From Gemmatimonadota bacterium (lineage in GTDB: Bacteria > Gemmatimonadota > Gemmatimonadetes > Longimicrobiales > Longimicrobiaceae): a DNA stretch of 17,211 bases. Made by a program: the position numbers and the translations under genes. Shown one piece after another: positions 1 through 7,367 of this stretch (position 1 is the first letter of the stretch; every line of letters begins with the position of its first letter). Location: NCBI GenBank assembly GCA_019348475.1, contig JAHWJJ010000027.1, positions 1-17,211 of the forward strand. The letters run 5' to 3'. The notes below the pieces were generated by a model that was not told where the DNA came from, did not search any database, and saw nothing but the letters and a program-made list of their open reading frames with translations.

Positions 1-506
1 ATGGAACCGGCGTCCGGGGTCCCCGCCGCACCCAGCCGGGTGCCGGTGCCGGGCGTGTTGTCGATCCCCGCCGTGTCGATCATCCCCGAGCCGCCCGCCA
101 CCCCGCCCGAGGCGACGGTGCCGCGGCGGGCGGAAAAGCTCTCGCGCACCGAGGTCTCGAAGTCGCGCGTCAGCGGCCCCTGGTCGTACGACGGCACCGC
201 GCGCAGGTCGGACGAGGCGAGCGCGTCCACCGTCACGCAGTCGCGGTCCTCCTGCAGTCGCGCATAGCCGATGGGGATGAGCACGTGCCGGTCGGGTCCG
301 CCCGCCGTCATCGCCTCGTCCACGTCCACGTCCAGGTAACGCACCTTCATGGCCGCGGTGTCCACCAGCAACTCGTCCACCTCGCCGATCTTGCGGCCAT
401 CGGACGCCAGCACCTCCCACCCCCGCACGTCCGGCTCGCCCTCGGCCACCTTGAAGTCGTCCAGCTGGCCAAGCGGAACCACCCGGTCCATGTCGTTGTT
501 CGCCAT
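1..506 (-). CDS. PRC-barrel domain protein, C-terminus beyond window
   Basis: The minus-strand frame from the ATG at 504-506 runs off the left edge after 168 codons. It begins MANNDMDRVVPLGQL. Residues about 25-105 look like a PRC-barrel: WEVLASDGRKIGEVDELLVD, then KVRYLDVDVD, then HVLIPIGYARL. The family is a small beta-barrel found in RNA processing, photosynthetic reaction-centre H subunits and many stress or general-purpose bacterial proteins. After about residue 105 the chain becomes Gly/Ala/Thr-rich and looks like a disordered linker, so a second domain may lie outside the window. A GGAG Shine-Dalgarno sits just upstream of the ATG. The gene is divergent from the PYP gene. The PRC fold is likely; the cellular role is unknown. 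Confidence 0.75.
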   Translation of the reverse strand, partial: MANNDMDRVVPLGQLDDFKVAEGEPDVRGWEVLASDGRKIGEVDELLVDTAAMKVRYLDVDVDEAMTAGGPDRHVLIPIGYARLQEDRDCVTVDALASSDLRAVPSYDQGPLTRDFETSVRESFSARRGTVASGGVAGGSGMIDTAGIDNTPGTGTRLGAAGTPDAGS

Positions 507-529
507 TGGGGCTCTCCGTGTGCGGTGCG

Positions 530-560
530 GCCGATGTCCCGGTGCCGCAACAACATCGGC
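530..560. repeat. 8-bp inverted repeat in the divergent intergenic region
   Basis: The arms gccgatgt (530-537) and acatcggc (553-560) are exact reverse complements separated by 15 nt. They sit 24 nt upstream of the PRC-barrel start codon, so they could be an operator or a leader hairpin of that gene. The rest of 507-767 holds the PYP promoter and no gene. Confidence 0.4.
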
Positions 561-677
561 GCGCGGATGTCGGACTCTGTGAGCGCCACCGGGAGCCGGG
601 GGCACGGTGCAACCCGCGTTCCAGCCGACGGACGCGGGCGAGGGAGGAGGCCACGCCGATCCGGAGTCCCTCAACCC

Positions 678-706
678 TTGACAAACATTGTGCACGGGAG
701 TACGAT
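678..706 (+). promoter_or_regulatory. Sigma70-type promoter of the PYP gene
   Basis: A perfect -35 box TTGACA (678-683) is separated by exactly 17 bp from TACGAT (701-706), a 4/6 match to the -10 consensus. The predicted start is near 713, giving a leader of about 55 nt before the PYP ATG. This is the best canonical promoter in the window. Confidence 0.7.
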
Positions 707-767
707 TCCGCCGTTGCGCTGCCCACGCGGGATCGAGCAGCACCCACCCCGTCCAGGAGTCCGACCC

Positions 768-1154
768 ATGCAGGGCACCCTCAGCGGCACCAGCGGCGTG
801 CTGGAGCGCGCCGACGTCCTTTCCGAAGACGAACTCGACAGTCTTCCCGTCGGGATGATCCAGCTGAACCGCGACGGCACCGTCCTCAAGTTCAACCAGA
901 CGGAGAGCAGCCTGGCGCGAATGGCCAGGGACGAGGCGCTGGGCAAGAGCTTTTTCGACGAAGTGGCGCCGTGCACAAAGGTAAAGGGGTTCTACGGCCG
1001 CTTTCTGGAGGGGGTGGAGAACCGAAAGCTGCACACCGTCTTTCCGTACGAATTCCGCTTTCGCGACGGCCGGCAGAAGAAGGTGATGATCTCGATGTTC
1101 TACAGCGGGAGCACCGAGACGGTGTGGGTGCTGGTGCAGCGCCCGGAGTCCTGA
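768..1154 (+). CDS. pyp: Photoactive yellow protein (PYP), PAS-fold blue-light sensor
   Basis: The 128-residue product aligns without gaps to residues 1 to about 94 of Halorhodospira PYP, as I recall that sequence. The anchor Cys falls at position 69 in EVAPCT, the Cys that carries the p-coumaric acid thioester in PYP. Glu46, which hydrogen-bonds the chromophore, is present in NQTE. Tyr42 is Phe, Thr50 is Ala and Arg52 is Met, so the pocket is altered. The N-terminal cap (1-28), the GKSFFDEVAPCT core (59-70), FYGRFLEGV and the terminal WVLVQR strand are all there. The ATG at 768 has AGGAG 8 nt upstream and gives the classical PYP length; longer frames reaching back to 285 cross the promoter. 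PYP is a cytoplasmic soluble photoreceptor. No ammonia lyase or CoA ligase for chromophore synthesis lies in the window. A chromophore-free PAS protein is the main alternative. Confidence 0.88.
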   Translation: MQGTLSGTSGVLERADVLSEDELDSLPVGMIQLNRDGTVLKFNQTESSLARMARDEALGKSFFDEVAPCTKVKGFYGRFLEGVENRKLHTVFPYEFRFRDGRQKKVMISMFYSGSTETVWVLVQRPES

Positions 1155-1186
1155 CCGCGCGGCGGAACGCGGCGTGAAGCGCGAAA

Positions 1187-1220
1187 CGGGGGCGCGGCCG
1201 GTGCATCGGCCACGCCCCCG
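1187..1220 (+). terminator. GC-rich hairpin after the PYP gene, no T-tract
   Basis: CGGGGGCG (1187-1194) pairs with CGCCCCCG (1213-1220). One mismatch (1195/1212) follows, then a further 5-bp stem GGCCG/CGGCC, closing a six-base loop at 1201-1206. It is placed as a terminator between the PYP gene and uvsE, but the lack of a T run leaves open a role in attenuation or mRNA processing. Confidence 0.5.
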
Positions 1221-1261
1221 GTGCGTGGAACGGCAAACGAACGAGAGAGGCAGGACTGCGG

Positions 1262-2200
1262 ATGGGGAAGCGGGAGTGGCCGCGGCGGCTGGGGTTCGCG
1301 GTAAAGGTGGCGGGGCGCGATGGATTGAAGAGCAACGACGCGCGGCGGTGGCGGTCCGGACCGCACCTGCGCGTGTCGATGGAGTACCTGCGCGAGATCC
1401 TGGACTACCTGGACCAGATCGACGTGCGGATGTACCGCATCTCGTCGGACTTCGTGCCCTACTGCACCCACCCGGACCTGCCGCAGTTCCACGGCCAGAT
1501 CGGCGAGTGCCGCGGCGGCCTGGCGGAGCTGGGGCGCACCGCCCGCGAGCGCGGCATCCGCTTGTCGCTGCACCCGTCGCAGTACGTGCTCCTTTCGGCG
1601 CGGGACCCGGCCATCAACGCCAGGGGGATCCGGGACGTCGACGCGCAGGCGGAGTTGCTGGACGCCATGGAGCAGGGGCCCGAGGCCGTGGTCATCCTGC
1701 ACCTGGGCGGGGCGTACGGCGACAAGGAATCGGCCATGCAGCGCTTCGTCGAAAACTTTCCGCGCCTGTCCGAGGCCGGCCGCCGCCGCCTGGTCATCGA
1801 GAACGACGAGACGCTGTACACGGTGCAGGACTGCCTGCGCGTGCACCAGGCCATCGGGGTGCCGGTGGTGTTCGACCACCAGCACCACCTGCTGAACCCC
1901 GGCACCCTCGTCCTCGGCGACGCCTGCCGCGCCGCCCTGGGCACCTGGCCCGTGGGGGTGGCACCCAAGGTGCACTTTTCCTCTCCGAAGCTCGATTCGC
2001 GGATGGTGACGCGCGGCAGGAAGGAGGTTCCCGCGCCGCCCCTCCTTTCCCAGCACGCCGACTACGTGCACCCGTGGGAGTTCGCCGCGTTTCTGCGCGA
2101 GGCGGGCCCCGCCCCGTTCGACGTGATGCTGGAAGCCAAGATGAAGGACCGCGCCGTCCTCAAGCTCCGCGACGACCTGACCCGGCTGGGACTGTGGTGA
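1262..2200 (+). CDS. uvsE: UV damage endonuclease UvsE (UVDE)
   Basis: A 312-residue TIM-barrel endonuclease that nicks DNA 5' of UV photoproducts and other distortions, starting an excision pathway independent of UvrABC. The sequence carries the family landmarks: YRISSDFVPY (58-67), His70, HPSQYV (104-109), HLGGAYGDK (147-155), IENDE (179-183), FDHQHH (204-209) and KVHFSS (236-241). By position these match the three-metal site of the Thermus enzyme, including the lysine reported there as carboxylated (likely Lys236 here). Length is normal for bacterial UVDE and no key residue is missing. AGGA lies 6 nt before the ATG. It follows the PYP gene by 107 nt, across a hairpin, so it may be co-transcribed by readthrough. 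Confidence 0.95.
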   Translation: MGKREWPRRLGFAVKVAGRDGLKSNDARRWRSGPHLRVSMEYLREILDYLDQIDVRMYRISSDFVPYCTHPDLPQFHGQIGECRGGLAELGRTARERGIRLSLHPSQYVLLSARDPAINARGIRDVDAQAELLDAMEQGPEAVVILHLGGAYGDKESAMQRFVENFPRLSEAGRRRLVIENDETLYTVQDCLRVHQAIGVPVVFDHQHHLLNPGTLVLGDACRAALGTWPVGVAPKVHFSSPKLDSRMVTRGRKEVPAPPLLSQHADYVHPWEFAAFLREAGPAPFDVMLEAKMKDRAVLKLRDDLTRLGLW

Positions 2201-2252
2201 TGGTGCGCGTCCCGATCCAGCCTCTGCGCTGAGTCAGCACAGCGGGCGTTCA

Positions 2253-2280
2253 GCGGCGCCAGCGTTTCCGATGGCGCCGC
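2253..2280 (+). terminator. 9-bp stem hairpin downstream of uvsE
   Basis: GCGGCGCCA (2253-2261) and TGGCGCCGC (2272-2280) are exact reverse complements around a 10-nt loop. It lies about 50 nt after the uvsE stop. No T-tract follows, so termination is plausible but not proven. Confidence 0.4.
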
Positions 2281-2328
2281 CTCGAATTCCCGCGAAGAGA
2301 TCAGGACGACAGCGCGGGGGCGGGGGCG

Positions 2329-2334
2329 TAGAAT
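2329..2334 (+). promoter_or_regulatory. Candidate -10 box placing transcription start at the alkA ATG
   Basis: TAGAAT ends 6 nt before the ATG at 2341, so the predicted start of transcription falls on or beside the A of the start codon (a leaderless mRNA). No clear Shine-Dalgarno precedes this ATG and no good -35 box is seen, which fits leaderless expression or an activator-dependent promoter. Confidence 0.4.
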
Positions 2335-2340
2335 GGGGCC

Positions 2341-3780
2341 ATGATCATGATGACGCACGAGTGGATGCTGGAGCGGTTCTACGCCCGCGACCCCGCCAGC
2401 AACGGCAGGTTCGTCACCGGCGTGCTCACGACGGGCATCTACTGCCTCCCCTCGTGCACCGCGCGCAAGCCGCTGCCGCAGAACGTGCGCTTCTTCGGGA
2501 CGGAGGATGAAGCACGCTCCGCCGGCCTGCGCCCCTGCCGCCGCTGCCGGCCGGACCACTTCTACCAGCAGTACGATCCCGACATCCACCTGCTGCAGAC
2601 GCTCGCCGCCGACGTCCGCCGCAGCCCCTCCGCCTTCGCCGACGCGGCGGCGCTGGTCGCCGCCTCCGGCATCGGCACCACAAAGCTGAACGCGCTGTTC
2701 CGCCGGCACTTTCATGCGACGCCCGCCGCGTTCCTGGCGCGCGAGCGGGTGGCCGCGGCCTCACGCTCCCTGGCCGCCGGCGCGACGGTCACGGAGGCCG
2801 CGTACGCGGCGGGGTTCGAGAGCCTTTCCGCCTTCCACCTCAACTTCCGGCGCCTGACGGGGCTCACGCCCGGCGAGTACCGCGCGCTCGGCGCATCGCC
2901 GTCGTTCGCGGTCGCGCTGCCGGAGGGGTTTCGCGCGGACGCGGTGCTCGCCTACCAGGGGCGCGACCCCGCGAGCGTCGTCGAGCGCGTCCGCGGCAGC
3001 GAGCTGACGAAGGCCATTCGGCTGGGGGACGGGCCAGCGGTGCTCCGGATGCGGTTCGACGCGGATTCCGCCGTGTGCGCGGTGGATGCGGCCGGGCCGC
3101 TCGGCGCCGGGCAGATGCGCGAGGCGCACGCCACGGCCGTGCGGATGCTGAACCTGCCGTGCGATCCCTCCGCCTTCGAGCGGCAGGTGGCGCGGCAGCC
3201 GGAGCTGGCGCCGCTGATCGCTCCGCGCCGCGGAATGCGCATCCCGCTCACGGCGACCCCGTGGGAGTGTCTGGTGTGGACGATCGTCGGCCAGCAGGTG
3301 AACCTGCCGTTCGCGTACGCGCTGCGGACCACGGTCGCGGAGCTGGCGGGCGAGGCGGTGGGCGGCGGCCTGCACGCGCATCCCACGCCGGAGGCCGTCG
3401 CGGCGCTGGACTACGCGGACCTGACCAGCCGCCGCTTCTCGCGCCGTAAGGCGGAGTACCTGATCGACCTCGCGCGGATGATCGCGGGCGGGGAGCTGCG
3501 GATCGACGCGGAGCGGGAGATGGCGACGGCGGTGGAGCGGCGGATGCTGGACGTGCGCGGGCTGGGACCCTGGTCCGTGCAGTACTTTCTGATGCGCGGC
3601 TGCGGATTCGCCGACTGCGTGCCCGTGGGCGACGCGGGGCTGACGGCGGCGCTGCAGCGCTGCCATGACCTGGATCACCGCCCCGGGCCGGCGGAAACGC
3701 GCGACCTGATGGAGCCGTTCGCCCCGTTCCGCAGCCTGGGGACGTTTCACCTCTGGAGCAGCCTGGGAGACCCGCAATGA
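2341..3780 (+). CDS. alkA: AdaA-AlkA fusion: methyl-phosphotriester sensor/regulator plus 3-methyladenine DNA glycosylase
   Basis: A 479-residue protein with three modules. Residues 1-75 form the Ada metal-binding domain with Cys35, Cys39, Cys66 and Cys69; Cys35 corresponds to the Ada cysteine that accepts methyl groups from phosphotriesters. Residues about 82-182 form an AraC-type DNA-binding domain with two helix-turn-helices, the second at [20 protein letters not shown]. From about 190 onward lie the AlkA N-terminal domain and the HhH-GPD glycosylase, with [16 protein letters not shown], the hairpin [18 protein letters not shown] and the likely catalytic Asp431 in PVGDAGL. The protein would excise N3-alkylpurines and, once methylated, activate transcription of adaptive-response genes. 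Its stop overlaps the ogt start in an ATGA, indicating translational coupling. The exact start among ATG codons at 2341, 2347 and 2350 is uncertain. Confidence 0.93.
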   Translation: MIMMTHEWMLERFYARDPASNGRFVTGVLTTGIYCLPSCTARKPLPQNVRFFGTEDEARSAGLRPCRRCRPDHFYQQYDPDIHLLQTLAADVRRSPSAFADAAALVAASGIGTTKLNALFRRHFHATPAAFLARERVAAASRSLAAGATVTEAAYAAGFESLSAFHLNFRRLTGLTPGEYRALGASPSFAVALPEGFRADAVLAYQGRDPASVVERVRGSELTKAIRLGDGPAVLRMRFDADSAVCAVDAAGPLGAGQMREAHATAVRMLNLPCDPSAFERQVARQPELAPLIAPRRGMRIPLTATPWECLVWTIVGQQVNLPFAYALRTTVAELAGEAVGGGLHAHPTPEAVAALDYADLTSRRFSRRKAEYLIDLARMIAGGELRIDAEREMATAVERRMLDVRGLGPWSVQYFLMRGCGFADCVPVGDAGLTAALQRCHDLDHRPGPAETRDLMEPFAPFRSLGTFHLWSSLGDPQ

Positions 3781-4628
3781 ACGCCTTCGCCCACACGCTG
3801 GACTCGCCGATCGGGCCGCTGACCGTGATGGTGGATGCGGGCGGTGCGCTGACGCACGTCCTCTTTGCCCACCAGGCCCCGCCGGCGGAGGTGGCATGGG
3901 ATGCGGAGCGGTGTGCCGCGGCCGCCACGCAGCTGCGCGAGTACTTCGCGGGCGAGCGTACGGAGTTCGACCTGCCGCTGGCGCCCGCGGGGAGCGACTT
4001 TCAGCGCCGCGTGTGGGATGCGCTGCGCCGCATCGGACACGGCGAGACGGTGGACTACGGCGGCCTGGGCGCGCGGATCGGCCGCCCCGGCGCCGCGCGC
4101 GCGGTGGGCCGTGCCAACGCGACGAACCCCATCCCCATCGTCATCCCCTGCCACCGCGTGATCGGGGCGGATGGGACGCTGACGGGCTACGCGGGCGGGC
4201 TGGATGCCAAGCTGGCGCTGCTGCGGCTGGAGGGATGCGAGGTGTGCGATGGCCGCATCGCGCGCGCCGCGGCGGCGCAGGACAGCCGGAACGGCCTGGG
4301 AGGTTGCTGGCAGGTCTTGCCGAACACACGGCAACCCACGACGGAGGAAACCGCAGTTCAACCTCCCCCAGGTTTTTTTGGGGGAGGTGCGAGCCTAAGC
4401 GAGCGGAGGGGGCGCGGCGCGGAGCCGGCCATGGCCGCTGAAAGTCGGCGCATCGAGTCTCCCTCCCCCGCGGGGTTTGCGGGGGAGGGTTGGGGAGGGA
4501 GGCGCCCGCGGAGCGGCGGCTGTAAACGCCTGCCCGCGCCGAGGCTCACTCAACCCGGTTCAAAAAATCCAGCCGGATCATGCGCGTGCCGTGGCCCTCG
4601 AAGTCCACCTCGGCCCTGTCGCCGGTGA
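3777..4628 (+). CDS. ogt: Methylated-DNA-[protein]-cysteine S-methyltransferase with anomalous C-terminal read-on
   Basis: Residues 1 to about 155 are a complete O6-alkylguanine-DNA alkyltransferase: [20 protein letters not shown], then [18 protein letters not shown] with acceptor Cys125 in PCHR, then [17 protein letters not shown]. It removes methyl groups from O6-methylguanine in a suicide reaction. It begins in the ATGA overlap with the AdaA-AlkA gene and has GGGAGA upstream. Members of this family usually end near 155-180 residues. Here the frame stays open for about 130 more codons, through two G/C hairpins (4361-4388, 4461-4489), and its stop lies 83 nt inside recQ on the other strand. 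The tail is Pro/Gly/Arg-rich and not recognisable, so it is probably noncoding-derived. The core assignment is firm; the true end is uncertain. Confidence 0.9.
   Translation: MNAFAHTLDSPIGPLTVMVDAGGALTHVLFAHQAPPAEVAWDAERCAAAATQLREYFAGERTEFDLPLAPAGSDFQRRVWDALRRIGHGETVDYGGLGARIGRPGAARAVGRANATNPIPIVIPCHRVIGADGTLTGYAGGLDAKLALLRLEGCEVCDGRIARAAAAQDSRNGLGGCWQVLPNTRQPTTEETAVQPPPGFFGGGASLSERRGRGAEPAMAAESRRIESPSPAGFAGEGWGGRRPRSGGCKRLPAPRLTQPGSKNPAGSCACRGPRSPPRPCRR
4361..4388. repeat. Hairpin acctccccc / gggggaggt with T7 loop
   Basis: ACCTCCCCC (4361-4369) pairs with GGGGGAGGT (4380-4388) around a 10-nt loop holding seven T. It lies between convergent ogt and recQ and inside the over-extended ogt frame. 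It may be a bidirectional terminator or one half of a dispersed intergenic repeat with the next hairpin. Confidence 0.6.
4461..4489. repeat. Hairpin ccctcccccgc / gcgggggaggg
   Basis: CCCTCCCCCGC (4461-4471) and GCGGGGGAGGG (4479-4489) form an 11-bp perfect stem around GGGGTTT, followed by another ttggggaggga. The core matches that of the hairpin at 4361-4388, which suggests a REP-like intergenic element family. It also lies between the ogt core and recQ. Confidence 0.6.
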
Positions 4629-6429
4629 CGGCGAGCACCAGCCCCTCGCCGAAGGTGCCGTGCGCCACCTCGTCGCCGACGCACAGCGCGGCGCCGTCCT
4701 CCTCGGCCGGCGCGGCGTCTGAGGCGCCATCGTCCATCATCGCGATGGCGGGGGCGTCGGCGGCGGCGGTCATCCCCTCCACCCGCGGCGCCACGCAGTT
4801 GTCGCAGTGGCCGCAGGTCCACTCCTCCGGCCGCTCCTCGCCAAAGTACTCCAGGATCATCCGCGTGCGGCACTTCGCGGTGCGGCAGTAGCGGATCATC
4901 TCCTCCAGCTTTACCCGGTCCTGCGCGCGGCGCGACTCGTAGTCCTGCAGCTCGCGGCTCAGGTCCGCGGCGGCCACGTCGGGCGCCAGCCGCTCCCACA
5001 GGCCGCCGCGGTGCTCGCGCACCATCCCGTGCCGCTTGAGCAGCGTAAGGACGATGCGCGCCTTGCGCCGCGGCACCTCGGCCATCTCGGCGATCTCGTC
5101 CAGCGGGCGCTTTTCCTCCAGCGGCATGCGGTTGACGATGCGCGCCGTGGCGATGGCCTCGTCCAGGTCGGGGTACTTGCCGCCCAGGAAGTAGCCCTGG
5201 ACGCCGCGGTCCTCCTCCCGGTACAGCACCACGCACCGCGACGGCTCGCCGTCCCGACCGGCGCGCCCGGCCTCCTGGTAGTACGACTCCATGCTCCCGG
5301 GAAAGTGGTAGTGGACGATGAAGCGGATGTCGGGCTTGTCGATCCCCAGCCCGAAGGCGTTCGTCGCGACCACCGCCTTCACCTGGCCCGACATGAAGCG
5401 GTCCTGCGCCTGGTGCCGCTCCTTCGCGCCCAGCTTGCCGTGGTACAGCGCCAGGTCGTGCTTCTTCCCGAACTCTTCGTGGATGCGCTCCGCCTCCTTG
5501 ACCGTCGCCACGTAGACGATGCCGGTCCCCTCGGCGCGGCGGAGGATCTGCTCCAGCGCGGCGTCCTTCTGCGACTCGTTGACGGTCGGCTGGACTTCCA
5601 GGAACAGGTTGGGGCGGATGAGCTCGCCCACCCAGGTGAACGGGTCGCGCATCCGCAGCTGGTGGATGATGTCGTCGCGCACCTGGGGCGACGCCGTGGC
5701 CGTGAGCGCCAGCACCGGCGGCCGCCCCAGCCGCTCGGCAATGGCGCCCAGCATCATGTAGTCGGGGCGAAAGTCGTGGCCCCACTGGCTCACGCAGTGC
5801 GCCTCGTCCACCACGAACAGCGACACCTGGCGGTCCATCAGCAGCTCGAAGAACTCGCGGTCGCGAAAGCGCTCGGGGGTCAGGTACAGGATCTTGCCGT
5901 CGCCGCTCTCCACCGCCTCCTGCGCCTCGCGCTTGTCCGCGGCCGACTGCGCGGAGTTGATGGTCCACGCGTCCACCCCCAGCTCGTCCAGCTTGTCCGT
6001 CTGGTCCTTCATCAGCGCGATGAGGGGGCTGACGACGACCGTGAGCCCCGGCAGCAGCAGCGCCGGCAGCTGATAGATGAGCGACTTGCCGGCCCCGGTG
6101 GGCAGCACGACGAGCGCGTCGCGCCCGGCCAGCGCCGCGCGGATGGTCTCCTCCTGCCCCGCCCGGAACTCGTCCAGCGAGAAGTGCTCGCGGAGGAACG
6201 GAAGCAGGTTTGCGTTCGCGTCGGCCGGCGGCGCAGCGATGGGCAATTGCGGGAACTCGGGTCGGGAGAGAAGGCGATTCGGTACGCGCGTATCCGGGGG
6301 CAATCTCCAGACCACTGGCCCCGCCAGCGGACGCGAAGATCCCCGGCCGGCGGCAGCCGGGACGTGGGTGATTGGCCGCCTCACCGTGAGGCACTGCCCT
6401 TGCAGAGGACCGGCCCCCGAAGTCGCCAA
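4546..6429 (-). CDS. recQ: RecQ-family ATP-dependent DNA helicase with C-terminal Tudor-like domain
   Basis: A 3'-5' DNA helicase for recombination and replication-fork repair. Numbering from the longest frame (TTG at 6429), it has PTGAGKS (110-116), the DEAH box (208-211), the aromatic-rich loop [11 protein letters not shown] (214-224), helicase motifs V/VI ([28 protein letters not shown]), and zinc cysteines in YCRTAKCR and CGHCDNC (539-545). A winged-helix-like stretch ([20 protein letters not shown]) lies before the zinc site. No HRDC domain is seen. Residues 581-627 instead resemble the UvrD/PcrA C-terminal Tudor domain ([13 protein letters not shown], then [13 protein letters not shown]). 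The first in-frame ATG lies inside the helicase core, so the start must be GTG or TTG. The first 60-70 residues resemble no domain, and Leu62 (TTG) or a nearby codon may be the true start. Confidence 0.93.
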   Translation of the reverse strand: MATSGAGPLQGQCLTVRRPITHVPAAAGRGSSRPLAGPVVWRLPPDTRVPNRLLSRPEFPQLPIAAPPADANANLLPFLREHFSLDEFRAGQEETIRAALAGRDALVVLPTGAGKSLIYQLPALLLPGLTVVVSPLIALMKDQTDKLDELGVDAWTINSAQSAADKREAQEAVESGDGKILYLTPERFRDREFFELLMDRQVSLFVVDEAHCVSQWGHDFRPDYMMLGAIAERLGRPPVLALTATASPQVRDDIIHQLRMRDPFTWVGELIRPNLFLEVQPTVNESQKDAALEQILRRAEGTGIVYVATVKEAERIHEEFGKKHDLALYHGKLGAKERHQAQDRFMSGQVKAVVATNAFGLGIDKPDIRFIVHYHFPGSMESYYQEAGRAGRDGEPSRCVVLYREEDRGVQGYFLGGKYPDLDEAIATARIVNRMPLEEKRPLDEIAEMAEVPRRKARIVLTLLKRHGMVREHRGGLWERLAPDVAAADLSRELQDYESRRAQDRVKLEEMIRYCRTAKCRTRMILEYFGEERPEEWTCGHCDNCVAPRVEGMTAAADAPAIAMMDDGASDAAPAEEDGAALCVGDEVAHGTFGEGLVLAVTGDRAEVDFEGHGTRMIRLDFLNRVE

Positions 6430-6473
6430 ATTGGCTGATGTGGTGGGCGAGTCTCTACACGGAGATGAGAGTG

Positions 6474-7154
6474 ATGAACGCAGTAAATCGCAAGTTCACG
6501 GTGGCGCTGGCGGCGCTCACCGTCAGCACCGGGATGACCGGGTGCGCGTCGATGAACAACACCGAGCGCGGCGCCGCGACGGGCGCCGGCGTGGGCGGCG
6601 CCATCGGCGCCGTGGTCGGGCGGCAGACGGGGAACACGGCCCGCGGCGCCATCATCGGCGCGGTGGTGGGCGGCGCGGCCGGCGCGGTGATCGGCCGGCG
6701 GATGGACCAGCAGGCGCAGGAGCTGGAGCAGAACCTTCCCGCGGCCGAGGTGGAGCGCGTGGGCGAGGGGATCGCGGTGACGTTCGAGAGCGGCGTGCTG
6801 TTCCCGCACAACAGCGACCAGATCCTTCCCGCCGGACGCGAGAACCTGCGCCAGCTGGCCAACAGCCTGCGCAACTACCCGGGCACCACCGTCCTCATCG
6901 TGGGCCACACCGACTCCACGGGCTCGGACGAGTACAACATGGGCCTCTCGTACCGCCGGGCGGAGTCGGCGCGGCAGCTGCTGGCCGCGCAGGGCATCGA
7001 GCCCAGCCGCGTGCGCGTGGAAGGCCGCGGCGAGTCGGAGCCGGTGGCCGACAACAGCACCGAGGCCGGGCGCCAGCGGAACCGCCGCGTGGAGGTCGCC
7101 ATCTTCGCGAGCGAGGAGTACCGCCAGCAGATCCTGCGCGAGAACCGCCAGTAA
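6474..7154 (+). CDS. OmpA-family lipoprotein with Gly-zipper (YiaD-like)
   Basis: A 226-residue envelope protein. Residues 1-24 are a lipoprotein signal ending MTGC, with Cys24 as the lipidated residue. Residues about 33-75 form a Gly-zipper (GAGVGGAIGAVVG and GAIIGAVVGGAAGAVIG). From about 100 to 210 lies an OmpA C-terminal peptidoglycan-binding domain, with Asp137 in GHTDSTG and Arg152 in SYRRAESAR. These have the 15-residue spacing of the diaminopimelate-binding Asp/Arg pair. It likely anchors the outer membrane to the cell wall. ATG 6474 is preferred over ATG 6465 or further upstream because GGAG (6461-6464) then has 9-nt spacing and the signal peptide is of normal length. The gene is single, divergent from recQ, and closed by a strong terminator. 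Confidence 0.92.
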   Translation: MNAVNRKFTVALAALTVSTGMTGCASMNNTERGAATGAGVGGAIGAVVGRQTGNTARGAIIGAVVGGAAGAVIGRRMDQQAQELEQNLPAAEVERVGEGIAVTFESGVLFPHNSDQILPAGRENLRQLANSLRNYPGTTVLIVGHTDSTGSDEYNMGLSYRRAESARQLLAAQGIEPSRVRVEGRGESEPVADNSTEAGRQRNRRVEVAIFASEEYRQQILRENRQ

Positions 7155-7179
7155 GCGGCTCAGCTTCCGCGCGGACGGA

Positions 7180-7214
7180 CCGCCCCGGCGCCTTTGTGGT
7201 GCCGGGGCGGTTTT
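7180..7214 (+). terminator. Intrinsic terminator after the OmpA-family gene
   Basis: CCGCCCCGGC (7180-7189) pairs with GCCGGGGCGG (7201-7210). The stem extends inward by a G-T wobble and two more pairs to a TTTGT loop, 13 bp in all. TTTT follows at 7211-7214. It lies 25 nt after the stop codon. Confidence 0.85.
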
Positions 7215-7241
7215 CGCGTTCGGGCCGGGACCGGCAGGTTC

Positions 7242-7280
7242 ACGCGGAGGACGCGGAGGAAAAAAGAGAGGACGCGGAGG
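7242..7280. repeat. Short direct repeats of acgcggagg
   Basis: The 9-mer ACGCGGAGG occurs at 7242-7250, 7251-7259 and 7272-7280, with a decayed copy just after (cgcacggagg) and an A6 tract between copies. The stretch between the terminator and the ureohydrolase stop holds no gene. Confidence 0.55.
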
Positions 7281-7367
7281 CGCACGGAGGGAGCCCGGCG
7301 CGTGACGAGCCACGAGGAGGAGCGAGCCGATTCCTCAGTCGCGCGCAGGCTTCATCGACGTCGGCCT

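Noticed and set aside
285..767. N-terminal extension of the PYP reading frame
   Set aside because: The extension runs through the divergent gene, the inverted repeat and the promoter; the ATG at 768 has a good ribosome site and restores exact PYP numbering.
1100..2071. Minus-strand open frame opposite uvsE
   Set aside because: Crosses the PYP 3' end and uvsE, both with full family motifs on the plus strand.
4807..6438. Long plus-strand open frame opposite recQ
   Set aside because: It is the antisense shadow of a recognised helicase, low in complexity (Arg/Leu/His/Val-rich), with no domain and no ribosome site.
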